Positions 19,493 through 28,257 of a stretch of DNA of 63,528 nt are shown piece after piece. The position numbers and the translations under genes were made by a program. Each line of letters opens with the position of its first letter. Positions within the stretch are counted from its first letter, which is position 1. The notes under the pieces were generated by a model, which saw only the letters and a program-made list of their open reading frames with translations, ran no database searches and was not told where the DNA came from. The stretch covers positions 1-63,528 of the forward strand of contig DVDV01000148.1 of the NCBI GenBank assembly GCA_015296075.1. Direction: 5' to 3'. Source of the stretch: Leptolyngbyaceae cyanobacterium M33_DOE_097 (GTDB lineage Bacteria; Cyanobacteriota; Cyanobacteriia; Leptolyngbyales; Leptolyngbyaceae).

Positions 19493-21295
19493 ATGGCTAT
19501 CGGGATTTTCAGTGGTGCCAGTGGCAGGCGAATCGATCAAATTAACTCAGGACAGCGATCGCGACGGGCCATTTTTCTACTGACATTTATCAGTGCAATC
19601 ATGGGGATCGTTGGTGGGCGGTTGTTTCAGCTTCAGGTTGTGGAAGGTGCCCACAATCGAGACTTGGCTGACCAAAATCGTATTTCGTTGGTTCCGTTAC
19701 CTTCCGACCGGGGGATCATTTCTGACCGCAGGGGACGACCTTTTGCTGCCAGTCGTTTAACTCGTGCAGTTTATTTGTCGCCGCGTGAACAAACCCCAGA
19801 GCAATGGAAAAAAACAGCCGAGTTACTCAGCCCAATTTTAGATACACCCGTTAAAGAGATCCTGGATAAGTTAGAGGCGGCTGGTTATAAATCTGCAATG
19901 CCGGTGCGGGTTAGTCCTGACCTTTCTCCAGCAGCGTTTATCGCCTTGAATGAAAAAATGCCCTCTTTGCCAGGGGTTGAAATTCAGGGTGAATCAAGCC
20001 GCAATTACCGATATGGTTCCTTAGCAGCCCACGTTCTAGGTTATGTCGGCGAAGCCACCGCTGAAGATTTGAAGAAAAATCCCGACTACCCAATGGGAAT
20101 GATTGTTGGACATGCCGGGATCGAGCGGATTGCCAACGAAGATCTGCGCGGTGTTTGGGGTGGTCAAATGATCGAAGTCGATGCAGCGGGTAGGCACGTT
20201 CAGCGACTAGGCTACAAACCTGCCAAAAGCGGAAAATCGGTCACTCTAACACTTGATCTGCCTCTGCAACAAACGGCTGAGAAGTTTTTAGGCAACCGTC
20301 GCGGCGCAGTCGTTGTCTTGGATGTGAAAACCGGGGCAGTGCGTGCCTTAGCCAGTGCGCCAACCTATGATCCCAACCTGTTTACTCGGCGGGTCAGCAA
20401 TGCTGAATGGCAACGCCTGCAAGCGCAAGACAAGCCATTTCTAAATCGAGCTTTACAGGGCTATCCACCGGGTAGCACCTTCAAAATTGTGACCAGTGCA
20501 GCGGCGATCGAATCAGGCAAATACAATGTCAATTCACGCGTCGCGACTTCTTCCGCTTTTAACTTAGGTGGGCACCTGTTTCACGAACATGGGAGTAGTT
20601 ACGGGGTAATCGGCTTTCAAAAAGCACTGACCGTTAGTAGCAATACATTCTTCTATCAGGTGGGCTTCCGAACGGGGCCTGAAGCAATTTCTAAATGGGC
20701 CAAAAAGTTTGGGATCGGCACAACCCAGCTCGGTTTAGAGGGTGAAACGAATGGCTCTGTACCGACCCCTGCCGAAAAAGAAAAATTATTTGGGGAACCC
20801 TGGTATGGCGGAGACACCGTCAGTATGGCAATTGGACAAGGGTTAGTGCAAGTGACACCGTTAGAAATGGCTGTGATGATCGCAGCGATCGCGAACAACG
20901 GCTACCGAGTCAAACCCCATCTCTTAGCGTCTCAAACCAATCTGCCAGACATGCAACCCGAAAAGATGGGGTTGAATCCTGCCACCCATGCGGTCATCAA
21001 AGCGGGTCTAGCAGCGGTTGTTCGAGAAGGAACGGCACGACAGTTGAATAATGGGGCTATCCCCCCGTCGGCTGGCAAAACTGGCACTGCTGAAGTCTTC
21101 GGACAAAAAGACAATGCTCTCTATGTTGGCTTTGCACCGCTTGACAAGCCTCAGATTGCAGTTGCAGTCGTCGTTGAGAATGGTGGATTTGGCGCGCAAT
21201 CAGCTGTTCCGATCGCCCATGAAATCTACAAAACCCATTTTGGGGTCAAACCAGCAAAACCCGCAACTGCGGCTAAAAAACAGGTTAAACGCTAA
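19493..21295 (+). CDS. Class B penicillin-binding protein (PBP2/MrdA type)
   Basis: A 600-residue peptidoglycan transpeptidase. A cytoplasmic tail and one transmembrane helix (about 27-48) are followed by the PBP dimerisation domain with SDRRGRPFA and HVLGYVGEA motifs, then the transpeptidase domain with PPGSTFKIVTS (SxxK), SSN (SxN) and GKTGTAEVFG (KTG), the three motifs needed for acylation. Closest to elongation PBP2 proteins rather than FtsI, because of the SAAxxGKTGTAE region and lack of PASTA domains. It crosslinks the wall in the periplasm. The ATG at 19493 is used; an upstream GTG adds three residues. Confidence 0.93.
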   Translation: MAIGIFSGASGRRIDQINSGQRSRRAIFLLTFISAIMGIVGGRLFQLQVVEGAHNRDLADQNRISLVPLPSDRGIISDRRGRPFAASRLTRAVYLSPREQTPEQWKKTAELLSPILDTPVKEILDKLEAAGYKSAMPVRVSPDLSPAAFIALNEKMPSLPGVEIQGESSRNYRYGSLAAHVLGYVGEATAEDLKKNPDYPMGMIVGHAGIERIANEDLRGVWGGQMIEVDAAGRHVQRLGYKPAKSGKSVTLTLDLPLQQTAEKFLGNRRGAVVVLDVKTGAVRALASAPTYDPNLFTRRVSNAEWQRLQAQDKPFLNRALQGYPPGSTFKIVTSAAAIESGKYNVNSRVATSSAFNLGGHLFHEHGSSYGVIGFQKALTVSSNTFFYQVGFRTGPEAISKWAKKFGIGTTQLGLEGETNGSVPTPAEKEKLFGEPWYGGDTVSMAIGQGLVQVTPLEMAVMIAAIANNGYRVKPHLLASQTNLPDMQPEKMGLNPATHAVIKAGLAAVVREGTARQLNNGAIPPSAGKTGTAEVFGQKDNALYVGFAPLDKPQIAVAVVVENGGFGAQSAVPIAHEIYKTHFGVKPAKPATAAKKQVKR

Positions 21296-21416
21296 ATCCT
21301 TACAAATTTGGGGGCTAGAAAGCAAATCCTGTCAGCAAGGCTCAAACATTTCGTCAACGACTTGCGAATTTCTCACTTAGAAGTGTTTGAGCTTTGCTAT
21401 GATATTCTAGTTAAAC

Positions 21417-21498
<82 letters not shown>

Positions 21499-22272
21499 TT
21501 AAAACTGATCTTTCATACCCCGTAGACGCGCAAAGGTCTGAACGGGGTTGTTTGATTTGACCGTTTGTTGCAAGCCTGAGTCATCCCAGCGGAGAAATGG
21601 GTTGGTGCGTTTCTCAACCCCAAGCCAAGTCGGGATCGTTGCTTCACCGCGATCGCGCAGTTGCTTCACTTCCTGATAGCGCTGTTGTAAGTCGAGGTTA
21701 TCTCGATCAACGGTCAGGTCAAACTCCAAATTCTTTTGGGTATACTCATGCGCACACCAGACGCGAGTGTTATCTGGCAAAGCCCGAATCTTACTCAGTG
21801 AGTCAACCATTTGGGTCGGTGTGCCTTCAAACAATCGCCCACATCCCCCCGAAAACAGCGTATCACCGCAAAACAGATCCCCAGGCCGATCAGACTGGGT
21901 GGGTGGAAAGTAGTAGGCAATGTGGGCGCGTGTATGACCGGGCACAAACAATACTTGACCCACGCGAGCGCCAAACTCAACGCGATCGCCCTCCTGCAAA
22001 AAGACCTGCTGCCCCGGAATCCGTTCTCGGTCTTCGGCTCCTCCATAAACAACGGCCTCTGGAAATTGGGCAAGCAGTTTGTTATTGCCGCCCACGTGGT
22101 CATTGTGGTGGTGCGTGTTAAAAATTGCCACTAACGGACTCTTTAAAGTCTCCAGTTGGCGTAACACACAGTCAGCATTCGCGGGATCAACGACAGCGGC
22201 GGTGTTTGCAACGGGGTCGTGCAGCAGAAAGATGTAGTTGTCACTCAGGGCAGGAAGCCGATAAATATGCAT
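21499..22272 (-). CDS. gloB: Hydroxyacylglutathione hydrolase (glyoxalase II)
   Basis: A 257-residue metallo-beta-lactamase-fold thioesterase that hydrolyses S-lactoylglutathione. It has the binuclear metal motif [13 protein letters not shown], the [16 protein letters not shown] His, [15 protein letters not shown] (bridging Asp) and [14 protein letters not shown] (last His), and ends with R-K-T-N-P-F-L-R typical of GloB. Start placed at the ATG at 22272 ([15 protein letters not shown]), which matches the family; the longer frame adds six residues. Cytoplasmic methylglyoxal detoxification. Confidence 0.95.
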   Translation of the reverse strand: MHIYRLPALSDNYIFLLHDPVANTAAVVDPANADCVLRQLETLKSPLVAIFNTHHHNDHVGGNNKLLAQFPEAVVYGGAEDRERIPGQQVFLQEGDRVEFGARVGQVLFVPGHTRAHIAYYFPPTQSDRPGDLFCGDTLFSGGCGRLFEGTPTQMVDSLSKIRALPDNTRVWCAHEYTQKNLEFDLTVDRDNLDLQQRYQEVKQLRDRGEATIPTWLGVEKRTNPFLRWDDSGLQQTVKSNNPVQTFARLRGMKDQF

Positions 22273-22424
22273 TGGGAAAAGCTTTACCAACTCTTTACAA
22301 ATAAGTCCTACGTCTTCGCATTGTAATTACCAATACCTTGATAGAAAGAATATTAGGACGGGCACACTACGAAGAAACAAAGAAAATATTAAGCGAATTT
22401 TAATTGGAAAGGTATTTCGGCTAA

Positions 22425-22628
22425 ATGCAAACTGTATCGGCTAAAGACATGGCAATGATTAAGATCTTACTAGAGCGTATTGTAGAGCAACGCCGCGTAA
22501 CTCGCCATGAGCATCGACAGTTAACATCCCTCCTATTATCGGCTCACAATCTCAGCCCTGAAGAAAGAACACAAATCAATCGTGTATTTGATTATCTGCA
22601 ATCTGGGCAGTTAAAGCTGGTTGACTAA
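22425..22628 (+). CDS. Small conserved cyanobacterial protein
   Basis: A 67-residue helical, basic protein (KDMAMIKILLERIVEQRRVTRHEHRQLTSLLL ending QSGQLKLVD, quoted in parts: central motif VEQRRVTRHEHRQL). It has no membrane segment or known domain that I can name, but composition and codon use look like a real gene. Possible small regulatory or structural protein. Confidence 0.65.
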   Translation: MQTVSAKDMAMIKILLERIVEQRRVTRHEHRQLTSLLLSAHNLSPEERTQINRVFDYLQSGQLKLVD

Positions 22629-22683
22629 TTCAACTACCCACTCATTACAAAGGCGTATTCTATAAGGGTGCTTCTGTGTAATT

Positions 22684-23127
22684 CTACCGAGTTTGCAAGG
22701 CTTGGTGTTGGCGTTGTAGGCTCCAGCGACTCACAGGCAGTCGAACTCCATTCAGCCGCTGCACTTGAGTTGGCTCCATCTGGTAACTCCAGGCATAGCC
22801 CAGCGATCGCTGATGTAAGTCGTAGACCGCAATTTCGCGGCGATCGTATTGGTGCTGAGCAACCTTGAGGTGCGGGTAGTAGTGCCCAAAAATACGAGGG
22901 TTATGTTGCTCAAAGGCATCCAGCAAAGCTAAAGCTGAGACATCCCTCAAGCGAAGTTTATAACCTTGAATCCAGCGTTTACCCACTGTCATAGCCGGGT
23001 AACCCAGGGGCAATGCGTAAAGATCACCCTGTGCGATCGCGGGTTGTGACTCAACAATAAAACGGGAGCAGACACGGTAGTTGGGCGCACCTGGCATTAA
23101 GGTGCCGTAGACAAAAACGTGAACCAT
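22684..23127 (-). CDS. Gamma-glutamylcyclotransferase-family protein
   Basis: A 147-residue AIG2/GGCT-like protein. It starts with the fold's signature VFVYGTLMPGAPN, has LPLGYPAMT, and an acidic residue in LLDAFEQHN at the catalytic Glu position. Members cleave gamma-glutamyl peptides to 5-oxoproline or act on related amides; the exact substrate is open. Its start is fused with the stop of the upstream amidase (TAATG), so the two genes are translated from one mRNA, hinting at a link to wall peptide or gamma-glutamyl metabolism (inference). Confidence 0.85.
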   Translation of the reverse strand: MVHVFVYGTLMPGAPNYRVCSRFIVESQPAIAQGDLYALPLGYPAMTVGKRWIQGYKLRLRDVSALALLDAFEQHNPRIFGHYYPHLKVAQHQYDRREIAVYDLHQRSLGYAWSYQMEPTQVQRLNGVRLPVSRWSLQRQHQALQTR

Positions 23128-24062
23128 TACTGCATGACTGTGTTAGGAGGCGTACAGCGGGGGTTGATCTCATTTGTCCGCGGAAAAGCATTCAGTAAAG
23201 TGAAGAACCAATCACGGTCAAAACTGCGCGGATCCATGCGAGAACGCGAGCGATCAACCGCACGATGAGTTGTAATGCGATCGTTTGTCACCCCGGTTTT
23301 AGAGACAATCCAGGCTAACGACTGATATTGGTCATAGGTGTAGCCGCTATGCCCCCGGTTGTTATTGTTGCCATCACCGGGTGTTTCTAAGGAGATGTGA
23401 TAAGCAAAGTTGTTAACGGATGGCGGCAGCGTAGCGTTTGTCCTAACAGCTTCGTTTCCCTTGGAGCTTGCAAAAACAGAGTTGCCTGCTCCGTAAGCGC
23501 GCTTGTCAGGTGGCACGACATAGACAATGGTGCCATCACGCCGGATCAGGGTATGGTAGCTGACCTGATCATCGTCTAAGGGGTGGTACGTTCTAAACAT
23601 ATTAAGGGCGCTGTTCGCGGAGCCAACCGTTTCATGAATGACCACGACTGGCTCTAGCAGAGCGGGCTTACCATTCACGTCAAGAAAGTAGCGATCGCCA
23701 AAGTTAGAGGCATCCGCGATCATCGCAACTTCGCGGGGTGTAAACGTACGAGCGGTGTTGGTCAGTGTCTCAGGAGGAAGGGCTTGCAATTGACGAAATC
23801 GGTCAAGCGTCACTTCAGCCGGATTAATCCGCACGAAGGGGGTTCTGCTGCCCGGTTTTTTTACAACAGGCTTAATCGCGCACTCGCTGGCCAAGGGCGA
23901 TCTGGCACCCATCAGCTGCACTTTAGGAGGAGCAACATCGCGACCGGGTGTTTCAAAGCCTGCAATTTGGTGACGTGGGGTGCCGCCCCACACAATCACC
24001 GCAACGAGCATCCCGATAGACAATGCTGCCAGACCAATGGCCGTAATGATTCGCTTTTTCAT
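23127..24062 (-). CDS. Periplasmic N-acetylmuramoyl-L-alanine amidase
   Basis: A 311-residue protein with an N-terminal signal anchor (IITAIGLAALSIGMLVAVIV) and an amidase_2/PGRP-type zinc domain: VVIHETVG (first His ligand), VSYHTLIRRDGTIVYVV (His/Tyr), and ITTHRAVDRSRSRMDPRSF (second His and basic residue). It would cut the bond between muramic acid and the stem peptide in the periplasm. It shares a transcript with the following GGCT-like gene. Confidence 0.9.
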   Translation of the reverse strand: MKKRIITAIGLAALSIGMLVAVIVWGGTPRHQIAGFETPGRDVAPPKVQLMGARSPLASECAIKPVVKKPGSRTPFVRINPAEVTLDRFRQLQALPPETLTNTARTFTPREVAMIADASNFGDRYFLDVNGKPALLEPVVVIHETVGSANSALNMFRTYHPLDDDQVSYHTLIRRDGTIVYVVPPDKRAYGAGNSVFASSKGNEAVRTNATLPPSVNNFAYHISLETPGDGNNNNRGHSGYTYDQYQSLAWIVSKTGVTNDRITTHRAVDRSRSRMDPRSFDRDWFFTLLNAFPRTNEINPRCTPPNTVMQ

Positions 24063-24472
24063 GCCTGAGTGACCACTCCGTTAACAAACACCAAACCTCG
24101 GCTCATATTGCCTTGCTTCCAGTACGCATGCCGTTATTAATGCTACATCTGCTTATTGGGTGTATCAGTTACATGGCTTTATTGCTAAACCGTCAACTGT
24201 TGAGTCCTCTAAATTGCCGATAGATTGGCTATTTCAGAACTCCCCATATGAACAGCTTGATCGAATAACGGCGGACACCCGATTTAACTTTATTTTCCTC
24301 TCGTCTATTTTGCCTTTCTTCGGTGTTTTGGTCACTCAGAATTTCAACACTTTTTGGATAGTTTTCGTATTTCAAATTCTGATGGAATCGAAATTAAATG
24401 AAGTGGCAGGTTGAGTAGGGGTCGGTTTTGCCATTCAATCCTGGCAGCATGGGAATTCTACTGCTAAATCCC
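24063..24472. other. 410-nt spacer upstream of the amidase
   Basis: An 84-codon ORF at 24160-24414 has one hydrophobic stretch (NFIFLSSILPFFGVLVTQNF) but no clear ribosome-binding site and no recognisable family. I do not call it as a gene. Otherwise nothing identified. Confidence 0.4.
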
Positions 24473-26221
24473 CTATGGTTTGATTAGATGCCGCTCAGTT
24501 TGACGGCGAGCCAGATTGGTTGTGGTTTGTTGCAGCTGAGCCTGCACAATCAGCAGTAAGAGCAGGAGGCTGCTACCCATCGCCAACCCTGAAAGAACTG
24601 GAACGCTGAAGCTGAGAGAAAAATTAACCCCCAAGCTGACCCCTAAAATCGTGGTGAGCAGAGCGATCGCGATCGCACCCTGTTTGGGCAACCCTTGAAC
24701 CAGCAAGCGCTCAACAAATAACCCAAGTCCAATGCCGACAATCGCGCCACCGATGCCACCAATAATTGCTTCGAGTAGGATGGTTGCGGCTGAATTAACA
24801 CTGCCCGTCAGGCCACCCAGTAGCCCCCATGCGCCCAACACGATCGCCGCCAGTGTGGTTGCGACCGAGCCAACGCGAGAGTCTGATGACCGTAACAGCC
24901 AGCTTGCCAGCTCTAACCCGATCGCGGCTCCCAAAAGCGTGCCAAAGCCGGATAGACCACCCGTTTGTGTCACAATTCCCAGAACGACAGAAACCCAGGT
25001 TAATAGACTGCTTAAGCCCGCCGCAAATAAACCCAGTAAAAGCAAAAGCGCATAGGGCACAGGCCGAGTTGGCGATCGCACGGGCACCGTTTTGATCTGC
25101 AAATCAAGGGAGTAGACCTTTGCCAGGGTGTTGGTGTGCAGTTGCAAGCGCCGATGATAGGTCTTACCGGGAACCAATCGACGCGTATCAACATGAACCC
25201 GACACTCAATCTGGTTATCGGCAAACGTTGCAGGTGAAACCGTAATCCACTGGTAAAGTTGCATCGACGGATCACTGGGGTGTGGCTCTAACCGCCACTC
25301 GCCTTGCAACAGGGTATCGGGCACCGGATTAGTGATTTGAACGGGGCAAACAAGTTGTTCACCGGGGTGACGGGCACTTAGCTCAAGTTTTGAGTGACTA
25401 AACTGAGCTTCCGGGGGGCGTAAAGGTGACGCTGGTAGAGCAGCCAGAGCCTCGACAGCATTGGTGAAACGGTCTTTGATGCGCGGTTCCACCATTTTCT
25501 CTAGCCAATTAACCCAATGCTGGTTGAGTTTTGGCACAAGGTGCTTGAAGCTGACACGGTAGCTAATATCAACCAGGTCACCAATGCGATCGGATTTGGT
25601 GTCTGTCAGCAGGCAGATCAGGGTCATGCCTAAACCGTAGAGATCAGACGCTTCCGTTAATTGGCGATTAAAAAGTTGCTCAGGTGGCATAAACCCAAGC
25701 GTGCCTTTGACAACACTGCTCACCCCCACTTCACCTTCACCAATGTGGGCAAAGCCAAAATCAACCAGGAACAGATTGCCAACTTCATCCACCAGAATGT
25801 TGGCTGGTTTAACGTCGCGATGAATCACAGGCGGAATGCGGTTTTGCAGATAAACGAGAATCTCAAGCGCCGCGATCGCAATTTGACGAATCTGATCGGG
25901 AGCAAAACTGCGTGACTCAGCCAAAGAAGTGGCAGGTTTATATTCCTGCACCATGCAAAACCCATCTTCGGTTTGAAACGAGGAGAGATAGCGAGGAATG
26001 CCGGGATGATTCAACTCTTTCAAAAGCTGAATCTCACGTTCGTAGGCATCAAAGTCAGTCCAATTTGCACCGAGCCGCGCAAACTGAAATTGCTTGATCA
26101 CAACCTCTTGGTTTGTGCGTGTGTCCGTTGCCAGGTAGGTGACACGCCCACCGACTCGGTTATGCCCTAGCTCTTTGTGAACGAGAAAGCAGTGCTGTGA
26201 AAAGTCGGGAAAGTTTTGCAT
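24473..26221 (-). CDS. Ser/Thr protein kinase with Ig-like and multi-pass membrane C-terminus
   Basis: A 582-residue Hanks-type kinase. The kinase domain (about 12-265) has a degenerate Gly loop (HNRVGGRV), Lys43 (VVIKQF), catalytic HRDVKPAN (Asp136), DFG (154-156) and GTLGFMPPEQL, so it should be active. Residues ~275-375 look like a beta-sandwich (PVQITNPVPDTLLQGEW ... VSPATFADNQIECRVHVD). The last ~200 residues contain several Gly/Ala/Leu-rich transmembrane helices with glycine-zipper patterns (IIGGIGGAIVGIGLGLFVE). Kinase inside, membrane domain C-terminal. Substrates are unknown; this layout occurs in cyanobacterial Spk kinases. Confidence 0.9.
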   Translation of the reverse strand: MQNFPDFSQHCFLVHKELGHNRVGGRVTYLATDTRTNQEVVIKQFQFARLGANWTDFDAYEREIQLLKELNHPGIPRYLSSFQTEDGFCMVQEYKPATSLAESRSFAPDQIRQIAIAALEILVYLQNRIPPVIHRDVKPANILVDEVGNLFLVDFGFAHIGEGEVGVSSVVKGTLGFMPPEQLFNRQLTEASDLYGLGMTLICLLTDTKSDRIGDLVDISYRVSFKHLVPKLNQHWVNWLEKMVEPRIKDRFTNAVEALAALPASPLRPPEAQFSHSKLELSARHPGEQLVCPVQITNPVPDTLLQGEWRLEPHPSDPSMQLYQWITVSPATFADNQIECRVHVDTRRLVPGKTYHRRLQLHTNTLAKVYSLDLQIKTVPVRSPTRPVPYALLLLLGLFAAGLSSLLTWVSVVLGIVTQTGGLSGFGTLLGAAIGLELASWLLRSSDSRVGSVATTLAAIVLGAWGLLGGLTGSVNSAATILLEAIIGGIGGAIVGIGLGLFVERLLVQGLPKQGAIAIALLTTILGVSLGVNFSLSFSVPVLSGLAMGSSLLLLLLIVQAQLQQTTTNLARRQTERHLIKP

Positions 26222-26583
26222 ACAGCCAGTTAACGGCTAAGGAATGGGATGCTAACAAACTGAACCAGGTGCAGAAATGCGACAGAGTATCAATTAGCAG
26301 CAGTCTTGATAGCCGCAATAGGCTACTAAAATATCTCGATTAAAGTCTACGTGAATTTGTGCATTCTGAAACATTTTCTACGTAGCTACACTTATATTTC
26401 ACATTTACAGGTTGGAATGATTCAACCGCTAACGCATCACCAAATCGAAATTGAGGCATTAATTGAGGCATTATTTGGTGCTAATTCCGACTCACTCGGG
26501 CAGATGTGCGTGTACAAAGAAATCAAGTGTTTGAAGTTTTTGCAAAGATTGAAAAAATTGTATCTTGATATACGTTTTATTGA
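26222..26583. other. Spacer between kinase gene and YdcF gene
   Basis: Holds the kinase promoter and a possible 56-codon ORF (see next entry); no RNA gene or repeat identified. Confidence 0.4.
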
Positions 26584-26587
26584 TTAA
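26417..26587 (+). CDS. Possible small hypothetical protein
   Basis: A 56-codon ORF (MIQPLTHHQIEIEALIEALF start) with a helical pattern and a GGTTGGA element just before the ATG. Its stop overlaps that of the convergent YdcF gene. The frame can be extended to 78 codons upstream, but that part looks untranslated. No family recognised. Confidence 0.3.
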   Translation: MIQPLTHHQIEIEALIEALFGANSDSLGQMCVYKEIKCLKFLQRLKKLYLDIRFID

Positions 26588-27309
26588 GGCTTCTTTGGTT
26601 CCCCTTTGACGACACAGTACCAATCAGAAAATTTGCGCAAAATCTGCGGGTCTGGTTTCTCTAATTTTGCTTGTGCAACTGGCTGAAACCAGCCCCGGCG
26701 TTGGTAGTCTAACAGGCCACCATACTCGCGTAACGCTAACCAGATCGATTGCACGGAAGAGGTTTGAGGTGGTAATGGACTGATGGAAGGAGTTACCTTG
26801 AACCCAAAACTTTGAAACGATCGCAGCGATCGCTGCATGTGAGAAGGGTCAGTAATCAATAGAACTTTTCTTACCCCTTGAGGATATAAAAGGGCAGCCG
26901 TATACTCTGCGTTTTCGTAGGTACTTTGTGAGCAAGCTTCCCCAGATAACGCGGTCGGAGTAACCCCCAACGCGGTTAACTGCTCAATCATTTCTCTCGC
27001 ATCAAGCATGCCACTGATAAAAATAATCGGGGCACGTTTAGCAGTCCATAACTCCTCTGCAATTTCAACTCGGCGGTTCCGCAGCTCAGGCCCACGCCCC
27101 AAAATGACGATCGCATCAGTTTTTTCGCCAGTGTCGGGCGGCAGATTCGCGGTCAAGCCCCAATTTATGAGAGAGGCCGTGACGGGAGAGGTAATAAATA
27201 CTATCAGCGCCAGAACAATCGCCAACGGTGTGATAAATCGCCGCCGCAGTTTACGCGGACTAATCAGCCACAAAATACCAATAATGGTCAAAACAATCAG
27301 GATTTCCAT
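26584..27309 (-). CDS. YdcF/SanA-like DUF218 membrane protein
   Basis: A 241-residue protein with two N-terminal hydrophobic segments (ILIVLTIIGILWLI and PLAIVLALIVFITSPV) and a DUF218 domain: DAIVILGRGPELR, PIIFISGMLDAREM, then STYENAEYTAALL and VLLITDPSHMQRSLRSFQSFGF. DUF218 proteins (YdcF, SanA, ElyC) act at the envelope in peptidoglycan or barrier functions; the activity is not well defined. Single gene. Confidence 0.85.
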   Translation of the reverse strand: MEILIVLTIIGILWLISPRKLRRRFITPLAIVLALIVFITSPVTASLINWGLTANLPPDTGEKTDAIVILGRGPELRNRRVEIAEELWTAKRAPIIFISGMLDAREMIEQLTALGVTPTALSGEACSQSTYENAEYTAALLYPQGVRKVLLITDPSHMQRSLRSFQSFGFKVTPSISPLPPQTSSVQSIWLALREYGGLLDYQRRGWFQPVAQAKLEKPDPQILRKFSDWYCVVKGEPKKP

Positions 27310-27385
27310 TTAGGTATTAACACTTAGCAATTAATTCCCTAGCTATCTTGCCACGAATGAATCGATTAGAGCAAACGCCAAACCC

Positions 27386-27616
27386 TTAAGTTCTCTGGCA
27401 ATTGCAGGTAGGTAAATTACGTTGATTAAGCATGGATTTGATTGCAAGCATTTTTTGAGCCAAAGACTTTGCTGTTTTCAGCCAAAAGCCCGTCTGAGAA
27501 TCGCCAGTAGATTCACAGAAAGCATGAAGTTCTAATAAAGCAGTTGCTTCTACTGTAGTAAATAGCAAAATTGATAACTCAAGTGATTGAAACCTTTCCT
27601 GTTTACCATCCGTCAA
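27386..27616 (-). CDS. Possible small hypothetical protein
   Basis: A 76-residue ORF, mostly helical, with four Cys/Leu-rich elements (SLELSILLFTTVEATALLEL) and basic C-terminus ending NLPTCNCQRT. No recognised family. It could be real; evidence is only an open frame with ordinary composition. Confidence 0.35.
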   Translation of the reverse strand: MTDGKQERFQSLELSILLFTTVEATALLELHAFCESTGDSQTGFWLKTAKSLAQKMLAIKSMLNQRNLPTCNCQRT

Positions 27617-27904
27617 ATAATTCCTTCAAGGTGATGAAAAATGATTAGGCCGCAATGAATTAATTGATGCATACTGCCCACGGTTGATCTAATAAAGTTG
27701 ATCGCAATTCTTTCTAAACAAGTAAAACCAAAGACAACATTCTAGATTAGGGGTTTACCCCTTTCTCCTCAAGCAAAACTGGTCGAACATGACTGGGTGG
27801 CGCTTTACCAGAACCGTTCCAGAATGCTTTTTGACTAACTGAGTTGCGATTAGCTCGTTTTTTAAGCTAAAACAAACCGCCACATTATTTGTAGGAGAAA
27901 GTCT

Positions 27905-28105
27905 ATGCGATACTCAATCTTTTATCTATCAATTCCACTTTTGTTAACTAGCAGTTGGCTAGCTAGTTCAATCATTTACACGGCTGAATTTACGTATCAA
28001 ACATCAGAGCAATTTTTGCTCTCGACTCAAGCTCAACAAGGCAAGCCCTTTACGCCACCCAAGCGAGGCTTGCCGCTACGCCGTGTTGGTGGGGGCACTC
28101 GTTAA
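27905..28105 (+). CDS. Truncated DUF928-like secreted protein
   Basis: A 66-residue ORF with a signal-peptide-like N-terminus (SIFYLSIPLLLTSSWLASS) and a PFTPPKRGLPLRRVGGGTR end. The Pro-Pro-x-Arg-Gly-x-Pro ... Gly-Gly-Gly-x-Arg motif opens the DUF928 domain of cyanobacterial exported proteins, which are often encoded beside TPS haemagglutinins and CHAT proteins. Here a stop codon follows directly, and I see no continuation in the other frames downstream, so only the signal and first motif remain. GTAGGAGAAAGTCT precedes the ATG. Either a decayed gene or a minimal form. Confidence 0.45.
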   Translation: MRYSIFYLSIPLLLTSSWLASSIIYTAEFTYQTSEQFLLSTQAQQGKPFTPPKRGLPLRRVGGGTR

Positions 28106-28257
28106 GACTCATTATTTGTACGCTACACCAAGTTGTCAGAAACATCTTGCCAGAATAGCAAACTCAAGGCATTCTTATTCGTAAATACACGGAAGCGATC
28201 GCCTGAGCTAATCACGCTTCTGTATCTTTATCGCAGTTAAGCTAGAGAGGAAAGACG

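Noticed and set aside
24160-24414. 84-codon ORF with a hydrophobic stretch
   Set aside because: No ribosome-binding site or recognised family; kept only as a note in the spacer entry.
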